From assembly GCF_014650875.1 (NCBI RefSeq), contig NZ_BMVU01000001.1, positions 705,493-769,492 on the forward strand: a stretch of 64,000 nucleotides of DNA, read 5' to 3'. This DNA comes from Streptomyces minutiscleroticus. GTDB lineage: Bacteria; Actinomycetota; Actinomycetes; Streptomycetales; Streptomycetaceae. Position numbers and translations under genes: made by a program. Under the pieces are notes generated by a model. It saw nothing but the letters and a program-made list of their open reading frames with translations, was not told the DNA's origin and did not search any database. Below are positions 41,917-54,647 of the stretch, piece after piece; the first letter of the stretch is position 1, and each line of letters opens with the position of its first letter.

Positions 41917-42606
41917 CTATAGCGGGGGCAGGACGGGCAGCAGCCCTCCGGTGACGTCCAGCGCGCTGCCGTCGCGGCGGCCGGAGAGCCAGCCCAGGAG
42001 GTCGGCGGCCGTCCCGCGCACCCCGACGGTGCCGCCCCCGGCCCCGCCGCCGGTGGTCCAGGAGCGGCCGTCCCCGGCGTCGAGGCGCACCGGGGGCACC
42101 TCCGGGTGCCCGTCGAACCGCTCCGCCAGGAAGGCGATCTCCCGGTCGGTGAACTCCTCCGGAAGGTCCTCCAGTTCGTAACCGGCGTCCAGGTCGACGT
42201 GGTGCAGCTCGACCTCGGCCCAGCGCCGGAACGGCACCCGGGAGGCGACGTCGGTCACGCCGTTGCGCAGCTCCACCGTGCGGGACCAGTCCGCGGTCGC
42301 CGCCTCCGCCTCCCGCAGGCGGTCCGCGCTCTCCCGCAGGTCGGCGAGGTGCGCGGCGAGCGGGCGCGGCGCGTCCCGCTCGATGTCGGCGTCCCGCGCC
42401 TCGGGGGAGGCGTACATCGGGCGTCCCGCGAACACCTCCGCCAGGGCGTCCGCGTTCCGGGACAGGTGGGCCAGGACGTGGCCGCGGGTCCAGCCGGGCA
42501 GCCGTGACGGCTCGGTCACACCGGCGTTGTCCAAGCGGGCGGCTGCGCTGAGCAGCCGCTCGGTCGCCCGCCGTACAGACTCCAGGTCGCGTGCGTGATC
42601 GGTCAT
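41917..42606 (-). CDS. Maleylpyruvate isomerase-family (mycothiol-dependent) protein
   Basis: A 229-residue DinB-like four-helix protein. [20 protein letters not shown] (about residues 37-56) and [16 protein letters not shown] carry the histidines and glutamate that bind the metal in mycothiol-dependent maleylpyruvate isomerase. The C-terminal part ([20 protein letters not shown]) is the usual sterol-carrier-like domain of this family. Reaction unknown, probably a transfer or isomerisation using mycothiol. Start ATG 42606; TATCGT 8 bases ahead and TTCACC 17 bases further suggest a promoter with almost no leader. Confidence 0.82.
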   Translation of the reverse strand: MTDHARDLESVRRATERLLSAAARLDNAGVTEPSRLPGWTRGHVLAHLSRNADALAEVFAGRPMYASPEARDADIERDAPRPLAAHLADLRESADRLREAEAATADWSRTVELRNGVTDVASRVPFRRWAEVELHHVDLDAGYELEDLPEEFTDREIAFLAERFDGHPEVPPVRLDAGDGRSWTTGGGAGGGTVGVRGTAADLLGWLSGRRDGSALDVTGGLLPVLPPL

Positions 42607-42752
42607 GGACGCCGACGATAGCCGCGCCACACCTTCGGGTGAAGCGGGCCGGGAATACCCGTAAATCGAATGCACGTGCTATAAGCTCGGTTCCGGCGTC
42701 GGGCATGCTGGAAGACCCGGGACTGTTGTCACCGGAAGAAACCGACCGGCGC

Positions 42753-42774
42753 TGTCAGTGGCTCCCCCTAGTCT
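42753..42774 (+). promoter_or_regulatory. RecA-NDp-type promoter of uvrA
   Basis: TGTCAGTGGC (42753-42762), six bases, then TAGTCT (42769-42774): the upstream box matches 10 of 11 bases of TTGTCAGTGGC and the spacing is exact. The transcript would start near 42781, leaving a leader of about 50 bases before GTG 42831. Confidence 0.85.
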
Positions 42775-42830
42775 GTGAGAGACGGGGGCCCCGGCCCCTG
42801 TCACTTCTCTCTAGAAAGGTGCGGACCGGC

Positions 42831-45872
<3,042 letters not shown>

Positions 45873-45878
45873 GAGGGC

Positions 45879-45912
45879 GTGCGGGTGCCCGTCCCGGGAC
45901 GGGCACCCGCAC
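45879..45912 (+). terminator. uvrA terminator, 34-bp perfect palindrome
   Basis: GTGCGGGTGCCCGTCCC (45879-45895) is followed at once by its exact reverse complement (45896-45912). It starts 7 bases after the uvrA stop. As RNA it gives a long stem, with a small loop once the centre opens. Confidence 0.85.
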
Positions 45913-46065
45913 CGCTCACGGCGGTTCGGCCCGGGGAGGAGGCGCCCGCCGGCCCCTCACGGCTGCTGCCGGCCGCCCCTTCGACGACCGACGCGCCGCG
46001 GCCCCACGGGAACCCTCCCGCGGGGCCGCGGTGCGTCCGTACGCGTGCCTTCGCGCCCTCGCGCC

Positions 46066-46974
46066 TCAAAGGCCCAGCTCGTGGGCGTACGGGGGCTCGG
46101 CGCCCGCACGCGAGCAGGTGACCGCCGCCGCGCGCGCCGCGAACGTCAGCAGCTCGCGCCAGCCGTCGGCGCCGAGGCCCGCCAGGCCGTCGGCGGACAG
46201 CGCGCCGCGGGCGGACAGCCCGTGCAGCAGGGCGGCGTTCACCGTGTCGCCCGCGCCGATCGTGTCGACCACGTCCACCCGCTCGCCCGGGACGGCGTAC
46301 TCCGAGCCGTCGCGCGTGAGGACCGTCAGCCCGTCGCCGCCCCGGGTGACCACCACGGCCGAGGGGCCCGCGGCCAGCCACTCGCGCGGGGTGTCCCCGA
46401 GCCACTGCGCGTCCTCCTCGGACAGCTTCAGCAGCGTCACCGACGGCAGCCAGCTCTTGAACCGGGCCCGGTAGGCGTCCGGGTCGGCGATCAGACCGGC
46501 GCGGATGTTCGGGTCGAGGGCGGTGAACACGCCCTGCGCGGCGGCCCGGCGCATCAGCTCCTCGTACGCGCTCGCGCCCGGCTCCAGGACCAGCGAACAG
46601 GTGCCGAAGGACACCGCCCGCGTCCCCTCCGGGAGCCGGTCGGGCGCCGTGAACAGCCGGTCCGCGGTGCCCTCGACGTAGAAGCTGTACCGGGCCGAGC
46701 CGCCCGCGTCCAGCGTGGCCGCGGCGAGCGTCGTGGGCTCCACGCCGCGCTGCACGGACGCCACGTCGACGCCCGCCTCCCTCAGGCCGTCGAGCAGCGC
46801 CTCGCCGAAGGGGTCGCGCGAGACCCGGGAGCAGAAGGCGGCGGGGGAGCCGAGGCGGCCGAGGGCGAGCGCCGTGTTGTACGGGCCGCCGCCGCGGCGC
46901 GGGTCGAGGGCGGCGAGCGCCCCCGCCTCCCTCGGCACCAGGTCGATCAGAGCCTCACCGGCGACGACGATCAC
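46066..46974 (-). CDS. PfkB-family sugar kinase (fructokinase-like)
   Basis: A 302-residue kinase. GEALIDLVP at the start, RRGGGPYNTALALGRLG (about residues 26-42) for substrate binding, and the signature VDTIGAGDTVNAALLHGL (about 248-265) with the catalytic Asp. This pattern is nearest to fructokinases and 2-keto-3-deoxygluconate kinases. The GTG start overlaps the stop of the LacI gene (GTGA), so they are one operon; the regulator's effector is then likely the sugar or its phosphate. No transporter is next to it. Confidence 0.85.
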   Translation of the reverse strand: MIVVAGEALIDLVPREAGALAALDPRRGGGPYNTALALGRLGSPAAFCSRVSRDPFGEALLDGLREAGVDVASVQRGVEPTTLAAATLDAGGSARYSFYVEGTADRLFTAPDRLPEGTRAVSFGTCSLVLEPGASAYEELMRRAAAQGVFTALDPNIRAGLIADPDAYRARFKSWLPSVTLLKLSEEDAQWLGDTPREWLAAGPSAVVVTRGGDGLTVLTRDGSEYAVPGERVDVVDTIGAGDTVNAALLHGLSARGALSADGLAGLGADGWRELLTFAARAAAVTCSRAGAEPPYAHELGL

Positions 46975-47993
46975 AGGACGGGTCCTTTCTCCGGGCAGCC
47001 GCACGAGCTGCGGTGGACGAAGGCGCAGGGCAGCCGCACGGTGCGGGCCGCCCGGCCGGGGGACGCCAGCCGGTCCAGGAGCAACCGGACGGCGCAGGCC
47101 CCGATCTCCCGCGCGGGCTGGGAGATCGCGGTCGGCCCGGGCGAGAGGAGGTCCGCCCAGGGGAAGTCGTCGAAGCAGCACAGGGCCAGGTCGTCCGGTA
47201 CGGACAGGCCGTGCTCGCGCAGGGCGCGCAGGGCGCCGACGGTCATGGCGTTGTTGGCGGTGACGAGGGCCCCGGGCGGCACGGCCAGCGAGAGCAGGGC
47301 GTCGGTGGCGTGCCGCGCCGCCGTCGCCTCGGAGTCGCCGTGCACGAGGAGCCGCTCGTCGAAGGGGAGCCCGGCGGCCGCGAGCCCGTGCCGGTACCCG
47401 CTGATCCGCTCGGTGGTGGTGCTCAGGCCCGGTGCCCCGGCGACGAGGCCGATCCGGGTGTGGCCCAGGTCCGCGAGGTGGGTGACCAGCCGGGCCACGG
47501 GCTCGGCGTTCTCCGCGCACACCTGGTCGAAGGCGGCGCCCGCGCCGCCGACCAGCCGGTCCAGCAGGACCGTGGGCACGGCGTGCCGGCCCAGGTAGCC
47601 GAGCAGGCCGTCCGGGGCGGCCGAAGGGGCCACGATCATGCCGTCGACCCGGCGCTCGTGCAGCAGCCGCACGGCCTTGAGCTCGTGCACGGGGTCGTCG
47701 TGCGGGTCGGCGATCAGCAGGCCGTAGCCGTGCTCCAGAGCGGCCGCCTCCACGCCCTGGAGGATCTCGGTGAAGTAGGGGTTGCTGATGGCCGAGACGG
47801 CCAGGCCGATGGAGCGGGTGCGCGAGGTGACCAGCGACCTCGCGAGCGTGTTGGGCGTGTAGCCGAGCTCGTCGACGGCGTCCAGCACGGCCCGGCGGGT
47901 GGCGGGCCGCACCGGGCGCGTGCCGTTGAGGACGTGCGAGACGGTGGCCACGGACACCCCCGCGCGCCGCGCCACGTCGGCCATGGTGGCCAT
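46971..47993 (-). CDS. LacI-family transcriptional regulator
   Basis: A 340-residue repressor. HTH TMADVARRAGVSVATVSHVL (residues 3-22), hinge helix LGYTPNTLARSL, then a periplasmic-binding-type sugar domain (SIGLAVSAISNPYFTEIL, GHTRIGLVAGAPG, CCFDDFPWADLLSPGPTAIS). It ends with a cysteine-rich tail CGCPEKGP, slightly unusual. ATG 47993 has GGAGGGA 5 bases ahead. A 28-bp near-palindrome typical of LacI sites lies about 105 bases upstream, so autoregulation of the lacI-kinase operon is likely. Confidence 0.9.
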   Translation of the reverse strand: MATMADVARRAGVSVATVSHVLNGTRPVRPATRRAVLDAVDELGYTPNTLARSLVTSRTRSIGLAVSAISNPYFTEILQGVEAAALEHGYGLLIADPHDDPVHELKAVRLLHERRVDGMIVAPSAAPDGLLGYLGRHAVPTVLLDRLVGGAGAAFDQVCAENAEPVARLVTHLADLGHTRIGLVAGAPGLSTTTERISGYRHGLAAAGLPFDERLLVHGDSEATAARHATDALLSLAVPPGALVTANNAMTVGALRALREHGLSVPDDLALCCFDDFPWADLLSPGPTAISQPAREIGACAVRLLLDRLASPGRAARTVRLPCAFVHRSSCGCPEKGPVL

Positions 47994-48098
47994 GCCGCTC
48001 CCTCCGCCCCGCAGTCGCCGGAACCCGTTGGTCCAGGTGCGCGGCCGTCGCCACCGCACCCGGCTGTCGCAGGGGAACGTATCCCAGGCGGGTGGTGT

Positions 48099-48126
48099 AC
48101 GTAAACGTTTGCGCAAGCGTTTACGT
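48099..48126. promoter_or_regulatory. LacI-type operator, 28-bp near-perfect palindrome
   Basis: The left half ACGTAAACGTTTGC (48099-48112) and the right half GCAAGCGTTTACGT (48113-48126) are reverse complements except for one base pair. The central TTGCGCAA and the AAACG/CGTTT arms match LacI/GalR-family sites. It lies between the LacI gene (starts 47993) and the divergent Rieske gene (starts 48229), so it could control both. Confidence 0.8.
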
Positions 48127-48228
48127 CTCATCCGGACCTGGCGGGTCCGCCCCGCCCGAGCCGGAGCGATACGTACCGGTATCGTGCGTCCCGCACTGTC
48201 ATCGCCCCTTCCGACCTGTGGAGACGCC

Positions 48229-48660
48229 ATGCCCGGCCGTCCGCCCGCGAGCCGCCGCGCCGTTCTGCGCGGCGCGGCCCTGACCCCTCTCGCCGGACTC
48301 GGCCTGACCGCGTGCGGAGGCGGGGGCGACGGCGGGCGGGCGGCGTCCGCCGGTCCGACCGCGCCGGTCGACCTGGGCGCCGAGAGCGACGTGCCCAAGG
48401 GCGGCGCCAAGCTGTTCCGTGACGCGAACGTCGTCGTCAGCCGGGCGCAGGACGGCGGCCTGAAGGCGTACAGCACGGTCTGCACGCACGCGGGGTGCCC
48501 CATCAGCAAGCTGTCGGGGACGAAGCTGACCTGCTTCTGCCACGGCAGCGAGTTCGACGCCACGACCGGCGAGGTGCTGCACGAGCCGGCGACGGTCCCC
48601 CTCCCGGAGGTCGCCGTACGGGCGGAGGACGGCAGGATCGTGGCGGGCCCGAGCGCCTGA
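48229..48660 (+). CDS. Rieske [2Fe-2S] lipoprotein
   Basis: A 143-residue exported protein. The N-terminus SRRAVLRGAALTPLAG is a twin-arginine signal and LTAC is the lipobox, so Cys about 24 should be lipidated. The Rieske site is CTHAGCP (about residues 86-92) and CFCHGSEFD (about 104-112), with two Cys and two His as cluster ligands plus the disulfide cysteines. These small Rieske lipoproteins of actinobacteria have unknown redox partners. ATG 48229 follows GGAG by 5 bases. Confidence 0.9.
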   Translation: MPGRPPASRRAVLRGAALTPLAGLGLTACGGGGDGGRAASAGPTAPVDLGAESDVPKGGAKLFRDANVVVSRAQDGGLKAYSTVCTHAGCPISKLSGTKLTCFCHGSEFDATTGEVLHEPATVPLPEVAVRAEDGRIVAGPSA

Positions 48661-48998
48661 CCCCGGCCGGCGGCACGGCATGGCGGACCGCCCGCGCCCG
48701 CCCGCCGGACCGCCTGCCCGTGCGTGCCGGGCCGCCCGCCCGTGCGTGCCGGGCCGTCCGCCCGTGCGTGCCGGGCCGTCCGTACGCGTCGAGCCGCCCG
48801 CACACACCTGCCGGACGGCCGGACGCGCCGGACACCGATCACCGGCCAGGACCGGCGCCCGTCACTCCCGGGCCCGCCCGGCATCCCCGGCCGGCGTCCG
48901 TCACTTCCGGACCCGGCCGGCACTCCCGGCTGGCGTCCCCCGCTCCCGGGCCCGCCCGGCACTCCCGGCCGGCGTGCGTCCGTCCCGGTCCCGGCCGG
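48661..48998. repeat. Repeat-rich intergenic region after the Rieske gene
   Basis: From 48719 to 48784 three copies of a 22-bp unit (CGTGCGTGCCGGGCCGTCCG plus CC) occur. From about 48857 to 49008, four degenerate units of about 36-39 bp (CACTCCCGGGCCCGCCCGGC and variants) follow and reach the end of the minus-strand HTH gene. No gene is visible; minus-strand frames read as Gly/Pro/Arg repeats. Confidence 0.8.
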
Positions 48999-49949
48999 TC
49001 ACTCCCAGTCCCACCCGATCCCCACGAGCCCCGACCGCACGCGCGGCTCGACCATGTGCACCGACCGGTGGTGCTCGCTCAGGGGCAGCTCCCGGCGGTC
49101 GACGCGCGGCGCGGCCGCCGAGTGCTGCGCGAACCGGTGGCAGCGCACCGGCAGCGCCCCCTCGGCGAACCTCACCTGGAGCGCGTACTGCCCGCCCGCG
49201 TGCCCGAACCCGCGCACGTACTCGTGGGAGGCGTCCGCCGTGCCGTCCTCGAAGCCGTAGCGGAACAGGAAGGTGTCGCCCGTGTGCAGCCGGGTGTCGA
49301 AGAGCAGCTCGGCAGCCACGACGCCGGTGCCGCGGTGCCGGCGCACACGGCCCGTGCGGCAGTTCTCCAGGGCGTGCACCGTGGTGCGGTCCGGGTCGCA
49401 GCCGGGGTCCCCGTGGTGGACGGCCACGAAGCGGTCGACGCCGTCCTTGTGGGCGCGCACGATGTGGTGCGACTCGTGCCCCAGCAGCTCGCGGCGCGCC
49501 CCGATGCGGACGTGCTCGTGCAGCCCCAGGGTGTGCAGCCCGCCGTCGTGCGGGGAGCCCAGCTCGGCGCGGAGCTTGTCCAGGACGTCCGAGGCGTCCA
49601 TGAGCGAGCGGTAGGAGCGGACGGCGGGGCGCTCGGGGCCGGGGGCCTCCCCGTCCCGCGCGAGCAGCCGTATGAGGGACTCCTCCGGCAGCTGGAGGAT
49701 CTCCTCCAGGGCGCGTACGGCCCGCAGGGACTCCGGCCGCTGCGGGCGCCGTGCGCCCTGCTGCCAGTAGCTCAGACTCGTCACCCCCACCCTGACCCCG
49801 TGCCGGGACAGGTGGTGCTGGACGCGCTGCAGGGGCAGACCGCGGGCGGTGATCGCGGCGCGCAGCGCGGCGTGGAACGGGCCGCCCCGCAGGACCGTCT
49901 CCAGTTCCGCCGCCGCGGCGGCGTCCGCGTGCTGTGTGCCGTGCCGCAT
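48999..49949 (-). CDS. HTH-containing protein of unknown function
   Basis: A 316-residue protein. Residues about 25-95 look like an XRE-type DNA-binding domain (ITARGLPLQRVQHHLSRHG then VTSLSYWQQGARRPQRPESL). The remaining 200 residues have no family I can name; they are His/Arg-rich with conserved-looking RTTVHALENCRTGRVRRHRG and FLFRYGFEDGTADASHEYVR. The C-terminus GLVGIGWDWE is close to the repeat tract. Likely a transcription regulator. It lies upstream of and divergent from uvrC. ATG 49949 has GAGAGG a few bases ahead. Confidence 0.7.
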   Translation of the reverse strand: MRHGTQHADAAAAAELETVLRGGPFHAALRAAITARGLPLQRVQHHLSRHGVRVGVTSLSYWQQGARRPQRPESLRAVRALEEILQLPEESLIRLLARDGEAPGPERPAVRSYRSLMDASDVLDKLRAELGSPHDGGLHTLGLHEHVRIGARRELLGHESHHIVRAHKDGVDRFVAVHHGDPGCDPDRTTVHALENCRTGRVRRHRGTGVVAAELLFDTRLHTGDTFLFRYGFEDGTADASHEYVRGFGHAGGQYALQVRFAEGALPVRCHRFAQHSAAAPRVDRRELPLSEHHRSVHMVEPRVRSGLVGIGWDWE

Positions 49950-50312
49950 CGAGGGCCTCTCTCGTGGGTGATCACAACGGCCGGCTCGGGCCGTGCGCGC
50001 CGGTCGGAGGGGCCACCCGGCCGGCGTACGGAACCGGTCACGTCCGTACGACGTCGTTCACGCCCCCAAGTTCTCCCGCATTGAAGCGTGTTGATCATGC
50101 CCGGACAACACCCGAGGCGTCTCGAACCGGCCACGGAACGCCGGCCCGGCCCGGACGGCCGCCCTCCCCGGGCCGCCGCACGTCACGGCGCGCGGACCCC
50201 GCCCCCGCCGGGCCGCCGCGCCGCACGGCGCGCCATCCCGCCGTCCGGCCGGGCACCCCCTCGGCGGCCGGGGCGGTCCCGTCCGGCCGTGCCGACCGGC
50301 GGACCGTCGCGG
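49950..50312. other. Intergenic region between the HTH gene and uvrC
   Basis: The part 50060-50110 is AT-richer and probably holds the HTH gene promoter. From 50155 to 50280 there are degenerate repeats of GGGCCGCCGCNCG. The uvrC promoter lies at the right edge (50313-50334). No gene is seen. Confidence 0.5.
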
Positions 50313-50334
50313 TGTCACACGGCGCCAGTAGGGT
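50313..50334 (+). promoter_or_regulatory. RecA-NDp-like promoter of uvrC
   Basis: TGTCA (50313-50317) and TAGGGT (50329-50334) have the same 16-base offset as at uvrA, uvrB and ogt. The rest of the upstream box (CACGG) matches less well. ATG 50342 follows after 7 bases, implying a leaderless transcript. Confidence 0.65.
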
Positions 50335-50341
50335 GTGAGAC

Positions 50342-52450
50342 ATGGCCGACCCCTCCAGCTACCGCCCCAAGCCGGGAGAGATCCCCGACTCGCCGGGGGT
50401 CTACCGGTTCCGCGACGAGCACCGCCGGGTGATCTACGTCGGAAAGGCGAAAAGTCTGCGCCAGCGCCTGGCGAACTACTTCCAGGACCTGGCGAACCTC
50501 CACCCGCGTACGCGTTCGATGGTCACCACGGCCGCGTCGGTGGAGTGGACGGTGGTGTCCACGGAGGTCGAGGCGCTCCAGCTGGAGTACTCCTGGATCA
50601 AGGAGTACGACCCGCGGTTCAACGTGAAGTACCGCGACGACAAGAGCTACCCCTACCTCGCGGTCACGATGAACGAGCGGTTCCCGCGGGTGCAGGTGAT
50701 GCGCGGGCACAAGAAGAAGGGCGTGCGCTACTTCGGCCCGTACACGCACGCGTGGGCGATCCGCGACACCGTGGACCTCCTCCTGCGCGTCTTCCCGGTG
50801 CGCACGTGCTCGGCGGGCGTCTTCAAGAACGCCGCCCGCACCGGCCGCCCCTGCCTGCTGGGCTACATCGGCAAGTGCTCCGCCCCCTGCGTCGAGCGCA
50901 TCTCGGCGGAGGACCACCGGGACCTCGCCGAGGACTTCTGCGACTTCATGACCGGCCGCACGGGGACGTACATCCGCCGTCTGGAGCAGCGGATGGCGGA
51001 GGCGGCCGAGGAGATGGAGTACGAGCGGGCGGCCCGCCTGCGCGACGACATCGGGGCCCTGAAGAAGGCCATGGAGAAGAGCGCGGTGGTCCTCGCCGAC
51101 GCGACCGACGCCGACCTGATGGCGGTCGCCGAGGACGAGCTGGAGGCCGCCGTGCAGATCTTCCACGTGCGCGGCGGCCGGGTGCGCGGCCAGCGCGGCT
51201 GGGTGACGGACAAGGTGGAGGCCGTCACCACCGCCGGCCTCGTCGAGCACGCGCTGCAGCAGCTCTACGGCGAGGAGACCGGCGACGCGGTGCCCAAGGA
51301 GGTGCTGGTGCCGGCCCTGCCCGACCCGGTGGAGCCGGTGCAGCAGTGGCTCGCCGACCGCCGCGGGTCGAACGTGTCGCTGCGCATCCCCCAGCGCGGC
51401 GACAAGAAGGCCCTCATGGAGACCGTGCAGCGCAACGCGCAGCAGGCCCTGGCCCTGCACAAGACCAAGCGCGCCTCCGACCTGACCACCCGCTCGCGCG
51501 CCCTGGAGGAGATCGCCGAGGCCCTCGGCCTGGACAGCGCGCCGCTGCGCGTGGAGTGCTACGACATCTCGCACCTCCAGGGCGAGGACGTGGTGGCCTC
51601 GATGGTGGTCTTCGAGGACGGCCTGGCGCGCAAGAGCGAGTACCGGCGCTTCCAGATCAAGGGCTTCGCGGGCCAGGACGACGTCCGCTCCATGCACGAG
51701 GTGATCACCCGGCGCTTCCGGCGGTACCTCGCGGAGAAGGAGAAGACCGGGGAGTGGGCGGACGGCGAGTTGCCCGAGGCCGAGGCCGGAGCCGGGACGG
51801 GCGCCGGAGCCGAGGTCGGCGCCGGAGTCGGGGCAGGGGCCCTGACCGAGGACGACGGGCGCCCCAAGAGGTTCGCCTACCCGCCGCAGCTCGTGGTGGT
51901 CGACGGCGGGCAGCCGCAGGTCGCGGCCGCCCGCCGGGCCCTGGACGAGCTGGGCATCGACGACATCGCCGTGTGCGGCCTGGCCAAGCGGCTCGAAGAG
52001 GTCTGGGTGCCCGGCGAGGACGACCCGGTGGTGCTGCCCCGCACGAGCGAGGGGCTGTACCTGCTGCAGCGCGTGCGCGACGAGGCGCACCGCTTCGCGA
52101 TCACCTACCAGCGCACCAAGCGGTCCCAGCGCTTCCGGTCCAGCCCGCTGGACGACGTGCCGGGCCTGGGCGAGGCGCGCAAGCAGGCACTGATCAGGCA
52201 CTTCGGGTCGGTGAAGAAGCTGCGGGCCGCGACGATCGACCAGATGTGCGAGGTGCCCGGCATAGGCCGCAAGACGGCCGAGGCGATCGCCGTGGCCTTC
52301 GCGCGGGCGGCCCCGGCGGCGCCCGCGGTCAACATGACGACCGGAGAGATCATCGAGGACGAGGAACCCGGGACGGCGGCGGGTCCCGGACCCGAGGGGG
52401 AGTCCGTGCCCGCGGGCGCCCCGGACGGAAGACGGGGGCAGGAGACATGA
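50342..52450 (+). CDS. uvrC: Excinuclease ABC subunit C
   Basis: A 702-residue dual nuclease that cuts DNA on both sides of a lesion. The GIY-YIG domain ([20 protein letters not shown], residues 19-38) makes the 3' cut; the UVR motif ([20 protein letters not shown], about 221-240) binds UvrB; the RNase H-like domain ([37 protein letters not shown]) makes the 5' cut; two helix-hairpin-helix motifs ([33 protein letters not shown]) bind DNA. An Ala/Gly-rich insert (about 477-500) splits the nuclease domain. First gene of the operon uvrC-rapZ-yvcK-whiA; its stop overlaps the next ATG. Confidence 0.97.
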   Translation: MADPSSYRPKPGEIPDSPGVYRFRDEHRRVIYVGKAKSLRQRLANYFQDLANLHPRTRSMVTTAASVEWTVVSTEVEALQLEYSWIKEYDPRFNVKYRDDKSYPYLAVTMNERFPRVQVMRGHKKKGVRYFGPYTHAWAIRDTVDLLLRVFPVRTCSAGVFKNAARTGRPCLLGYIGKCSAPCVERISAEDHRDLAEDFCDFMTGRTGTYIRRLEQRMAEAAEEMEYERAARLRDDIGALKKAMEKSAVVLADATDADLMAVAEDELEAAVQIFHVRGGRVRGQRGWVTDKVEAVTTAGLVEHALQQLYGEETGDAVPKEVLVPALPDPVEPVQQWLADRRGSNVSLRIPQRGDKKALMETVQRNAQQALALHKTKRASDLTTRSRALEEIAEALGLDSAPLRVECYDISHLQGEDVVASMVVFEDGLARKSEYRRFQIKGFAGQDDVRSMHEVITRRFRRYLAEKEKTGEWADGELPEAEAGAGTGAGAEVGAGVGAGALTEDDGRPKRFAYPPQLVVVDGGQPQVAAARRALDELGIDDIAVCGLAKRLEEVWVPGEDDPVVLPRTSEGLYLLQRVRDEAHRFAITYQRTKRSQRFRSSPLDDVPGLGEARKQALIRHFGSVKKLRAATIDQMCEVPGIGRKTAEAIAVAFARAAPAAPAVNMTTGEIIEDEEPGTAAGPGPEGESVPAGAPDGRRGQET

Positions 52451-53607
52451 CGGAACACGGGGCTGACCCGGAGGAACGCACGGCGCGCACCCCGGAGTCG
52501 CACACGCGGACGAGCGGGGACCGGGCCCGGCGGGCCGAGGCCCTCCGGGCGGGCGGAGGCGCGGGCGACGCCGGTCACGGGATCGGTAACGATCGGCGTA
52601 CGCGGGACGTTGACACCTCGTGGGCCGCACCCCCGGGGGACGGCCGCGCACCCGAGGACGACCGCCCGCGGCAGGACGCGGACCAGGAAGACGGAGCAGA
52701 CGTGAGTACGGGCACGACCATCGAGACGGCCGCACTGCCGGACGCCGCCATCCCCGAGCTGGTGATCATCTCCGGGATGTCGGGCGCCGGCCGGTCCACC
52801 GCCGCCAAGTGTCTGGAGGACCTCGGCTGGTTCGTCGTGGACAACCTGCCGCCCGCGCTGATCCCCACCATGGTGGAGCTCGGCGCCCGCTCCCAGGGCA
52901 ACGTGGCGCGGATCGCGGTCGTCGTCGACGTCCGCGGCCGCCGCTTCTTCGACAACCTCCGCGAGTCGCTCGCCGACCTGGAGGCCCGCCACGTCACCCG
53001 GCGGATCGTCTTCCTGGAGTCCTCCGACGACGCCCTGGTGCGCCGGTTCGAGTCCGTCCGGCGGCCCCACCCCCTCCAGGGCGACGGCCGGATCGTCGAC
53101 GGCATCGCCGCCGAGCGCGAGCTGCTGCGCGAGCTGCGCGGCGACGCCGACCTGGTGATCGACACCTCCAGCCTCAACGTGCACGAGCTGCGCGCCAAGA
53201 TGGACGCCCGGTTCGCGGGCGAGGAGGAGCCCGAGCTGCGGGCCACGGTCATGTCCTTCGGCTTCAAGTACGGCCTGCCGGTCGACGCCGACCTGGTCGT
53301 GGACATGCGCTTCCTGCCCAACCCGCACTGGGTCCCCGAGCTGCGCCCCTTCACCGGCCTCAACGAGGAGGTGTCGAGCTACGTCCTGAACCAGCCCGGC
53401 GCCAAGGAGTTCCTCGACCGCTACGCCGAGCTGCTCCAGCTCGTCGCCGCGGGCTACCGCCGCGAGGGCAAGCGCTACGTGACCATCGCCGTCGGCTGCA
53501 CCGGCGGCAAGCACCGCTCGGTCGCCATGTCGGAGAAGCTCGCCGCCCGCCTGGCGGCCGAGGGAGTGGAGACGGTCGTCGTCCACCGGGACATGGGCCG
53601 CGAATGA
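52447..53607 (+). CDS. rapZ: RNase adapter protein RapZ (YvcJ family)
   Basis: From ATG 52447 the protein has 386 residues. The core begins about residue 105: [20 protein letters not shown] (Walker A), [12 protein letters not shown], and near the end [20 protein letters not shown]. It binds nucleotides, and in E. coli RapZ guides RNase E to GlmZ RNA; in actinobacteria the target is unknown. ATG 52447 overlaps the uvrC stop and has GGAG ahead, but gives about 85 extra polar residues. GTG 52702, also with GGAG 5 bases ahead, would give the usual length (301 residues), so the start is open. Confidence 0.9.
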   Translation: MTEHGADPEERTARTPESHTRTSGDRARRAEALRAGGGAGDAGHGIGNDRRTRDVDTSWAAPPGDGRAPEDDRPRQDADQEDGADVSTGTTIETAALPDAAIPELVIISGMSGAGRSTAAKCLEDLGWFVVDNLPPALIPTMVELGARSQGNVARIAVVVDVRGRRFFDNLRESLADLEARHVTRRIVFLESSDDALVRRFESVRRPHPLQGDGRIVDGIAAERELLRELRGDADLVIDTSSLNVHELRAKMDARFAGEEEPELRATVMSFGFKYGLPVDADLVVDMRFLPNPHWVPELRPFTGLNEEVSSYVLNQPGAKEFLDRYAELLQLVAAGYRREGKRYVTIAVGCTGGKHRSVAMSEKLAARLAAEGVETVVVHRDMGRE

Positions 53608-54647
53608 CCGGACGTACGCTGCGGCTGAGCAGGCTGCGCGGGACCGGCCCCGAGGGCCGCGGCGGCAGGGTGCGCAGGCGCGGCGCCCAGCCCAAGGTCG
53701 TCGCCCTCGGCGGCGGCATGGGCCTGTCGGCCTCGCTCGCCGCGCTGCGCCGCATCACCGGCGACCTCACCGCCGTGGTGACCGTCGCCGACGACGGCGG
53801 CTCCAGCGGGCGGCTCCGCGACGAGCTGGGCGTCCTGCCGCCCGGCGACCTGCGCAAGGCGCTGGCCGCGCTGTGCGGCGACGACGACTGGGGCCAGACC
53901 TGGGCCCGCGTCATCCAGCACCGCTTCCAGTCCCACGGCGACCTGCACGACCACGCGGTGGGCAATCTGCTGATCGTCGCCCTGTGGGAGCAGCTCGGCG
54001 ACCACGTCCAGGCCCTGGACCTGGTGGGCCGGCTGCTCGGCGCGCACGGCCGCGTGCTGCCCATGTCCGCCGTGCCCCTGGAGCTCCAGGCGCTGGTCAG
54101 GGGCCACGACCCGGAGCGGCCGCAGGAGATCACGACGGTCCGGGGGCAGGCGACCGTCGCCCTCACCCCCGGCGAGGTGCAGTCCGTGCACGTCGTGCCG
54201 CACGACCCGCCCGCCGTGCCCGAGGTGGTCACCGCGATCCTAGACGCGGACTGGGTGGTGCTCGGCCCCGGCTCCTGGTTCTCCTCGGTGATGCCGCACC
54301 TGCTGGTGCCCGACCTGCTGGACGCGCTCACGGAGACCAAGGCCCGCCGGGTGCTGTCCCTGAACCTCGCCCCGCAGCCCGGAGAAACCGAGGGCTTCTC
54401 CCCGCAGCGTCATTTGGAGGTTTTGGGACGACACGCCCCTAAACTCGCCCTGGACGTGGTGCTGGCCGACGAGGCCGCCGTGCCCGACCGTGACTCGCTC
54501 ACCGACGCCGCCCGTCGTTTCGGCGCCGCGGTCGAGCTGGCTCCGGTGGCCCGGGCCGACGGTTCCCCGAGGCATGACCCGGAGCTGCTGGCCGCCGCGT
54601 ACGACCGTATTTTTCGGATGCATGGAAGGATCGGCCCATGGCGATGA
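53604..54647 (+). CDS. yvcK: Gluconeogenesis factor YvcK / CuvA family
   Basis: A 347-residue protein. [20 protein letters not shown] (about residues 32-51) is the nucleotide-sugar site, [20 protein letters not shown] (about 59-78) follows, and [16 protein letters not shown] is the third family motif. YvcK binds UDP-sugars and is needed on gluconeogenic carbon and for cell shape. An Arg-rich N-terminal extension of about 28 residues precedes the core. ATG overlaps the rapZ stop (ATGA). The gene order rapZ-yvcK-whiA is kept across Gram-positive bacteria. Confidence 0.95.
   Translation: MTGRTLRLSRLRGTGPEGRGGRVRRRGAQPKVVALGGGMGLSASLAALRRITGDLTAVVTVADDGGSSGRLRDELGVLPPGDLRKALAALCGDDDWGQTWARVIQHRFQSHGDLHDHAVGNLLIVALWEQLGDHVQALDLVGRLLGAHGRVLPMSAVPLELQALVRGHDPERPQEITTVRGQATVALTPGEVQSVHVVPHDPPAVPEVVTAILDADWVVLGPGSWFSSVMPHLLVPDLLDALTETKARRVLSLNLAPQPGETEGFSPQRHLEVLGRHAPKLALDVVLADEAAVPDRDSLTDAARRFGAAVELAPVARADGSPRHDPELLAAAYDRIFRMHGRIGPWR
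54430..54434. promoter_or_regulatory. GACAC box inside yvcK, possible WhiA site / whiA internal promoter region
   Basis: GACAC is the sequence WhiA recognises in Streptomyces. It lies about 205 bases upstream of whiA within yvcK, in a short, unusually AT-rich coding patch (CATTTGGAGGTTTTGGGAC...). Streptomyces whiA is known to have a sporulation-induced promoter inside the upstream gene that WhiA itself controls; equating this site with it is inference. Confidence 0.45.
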
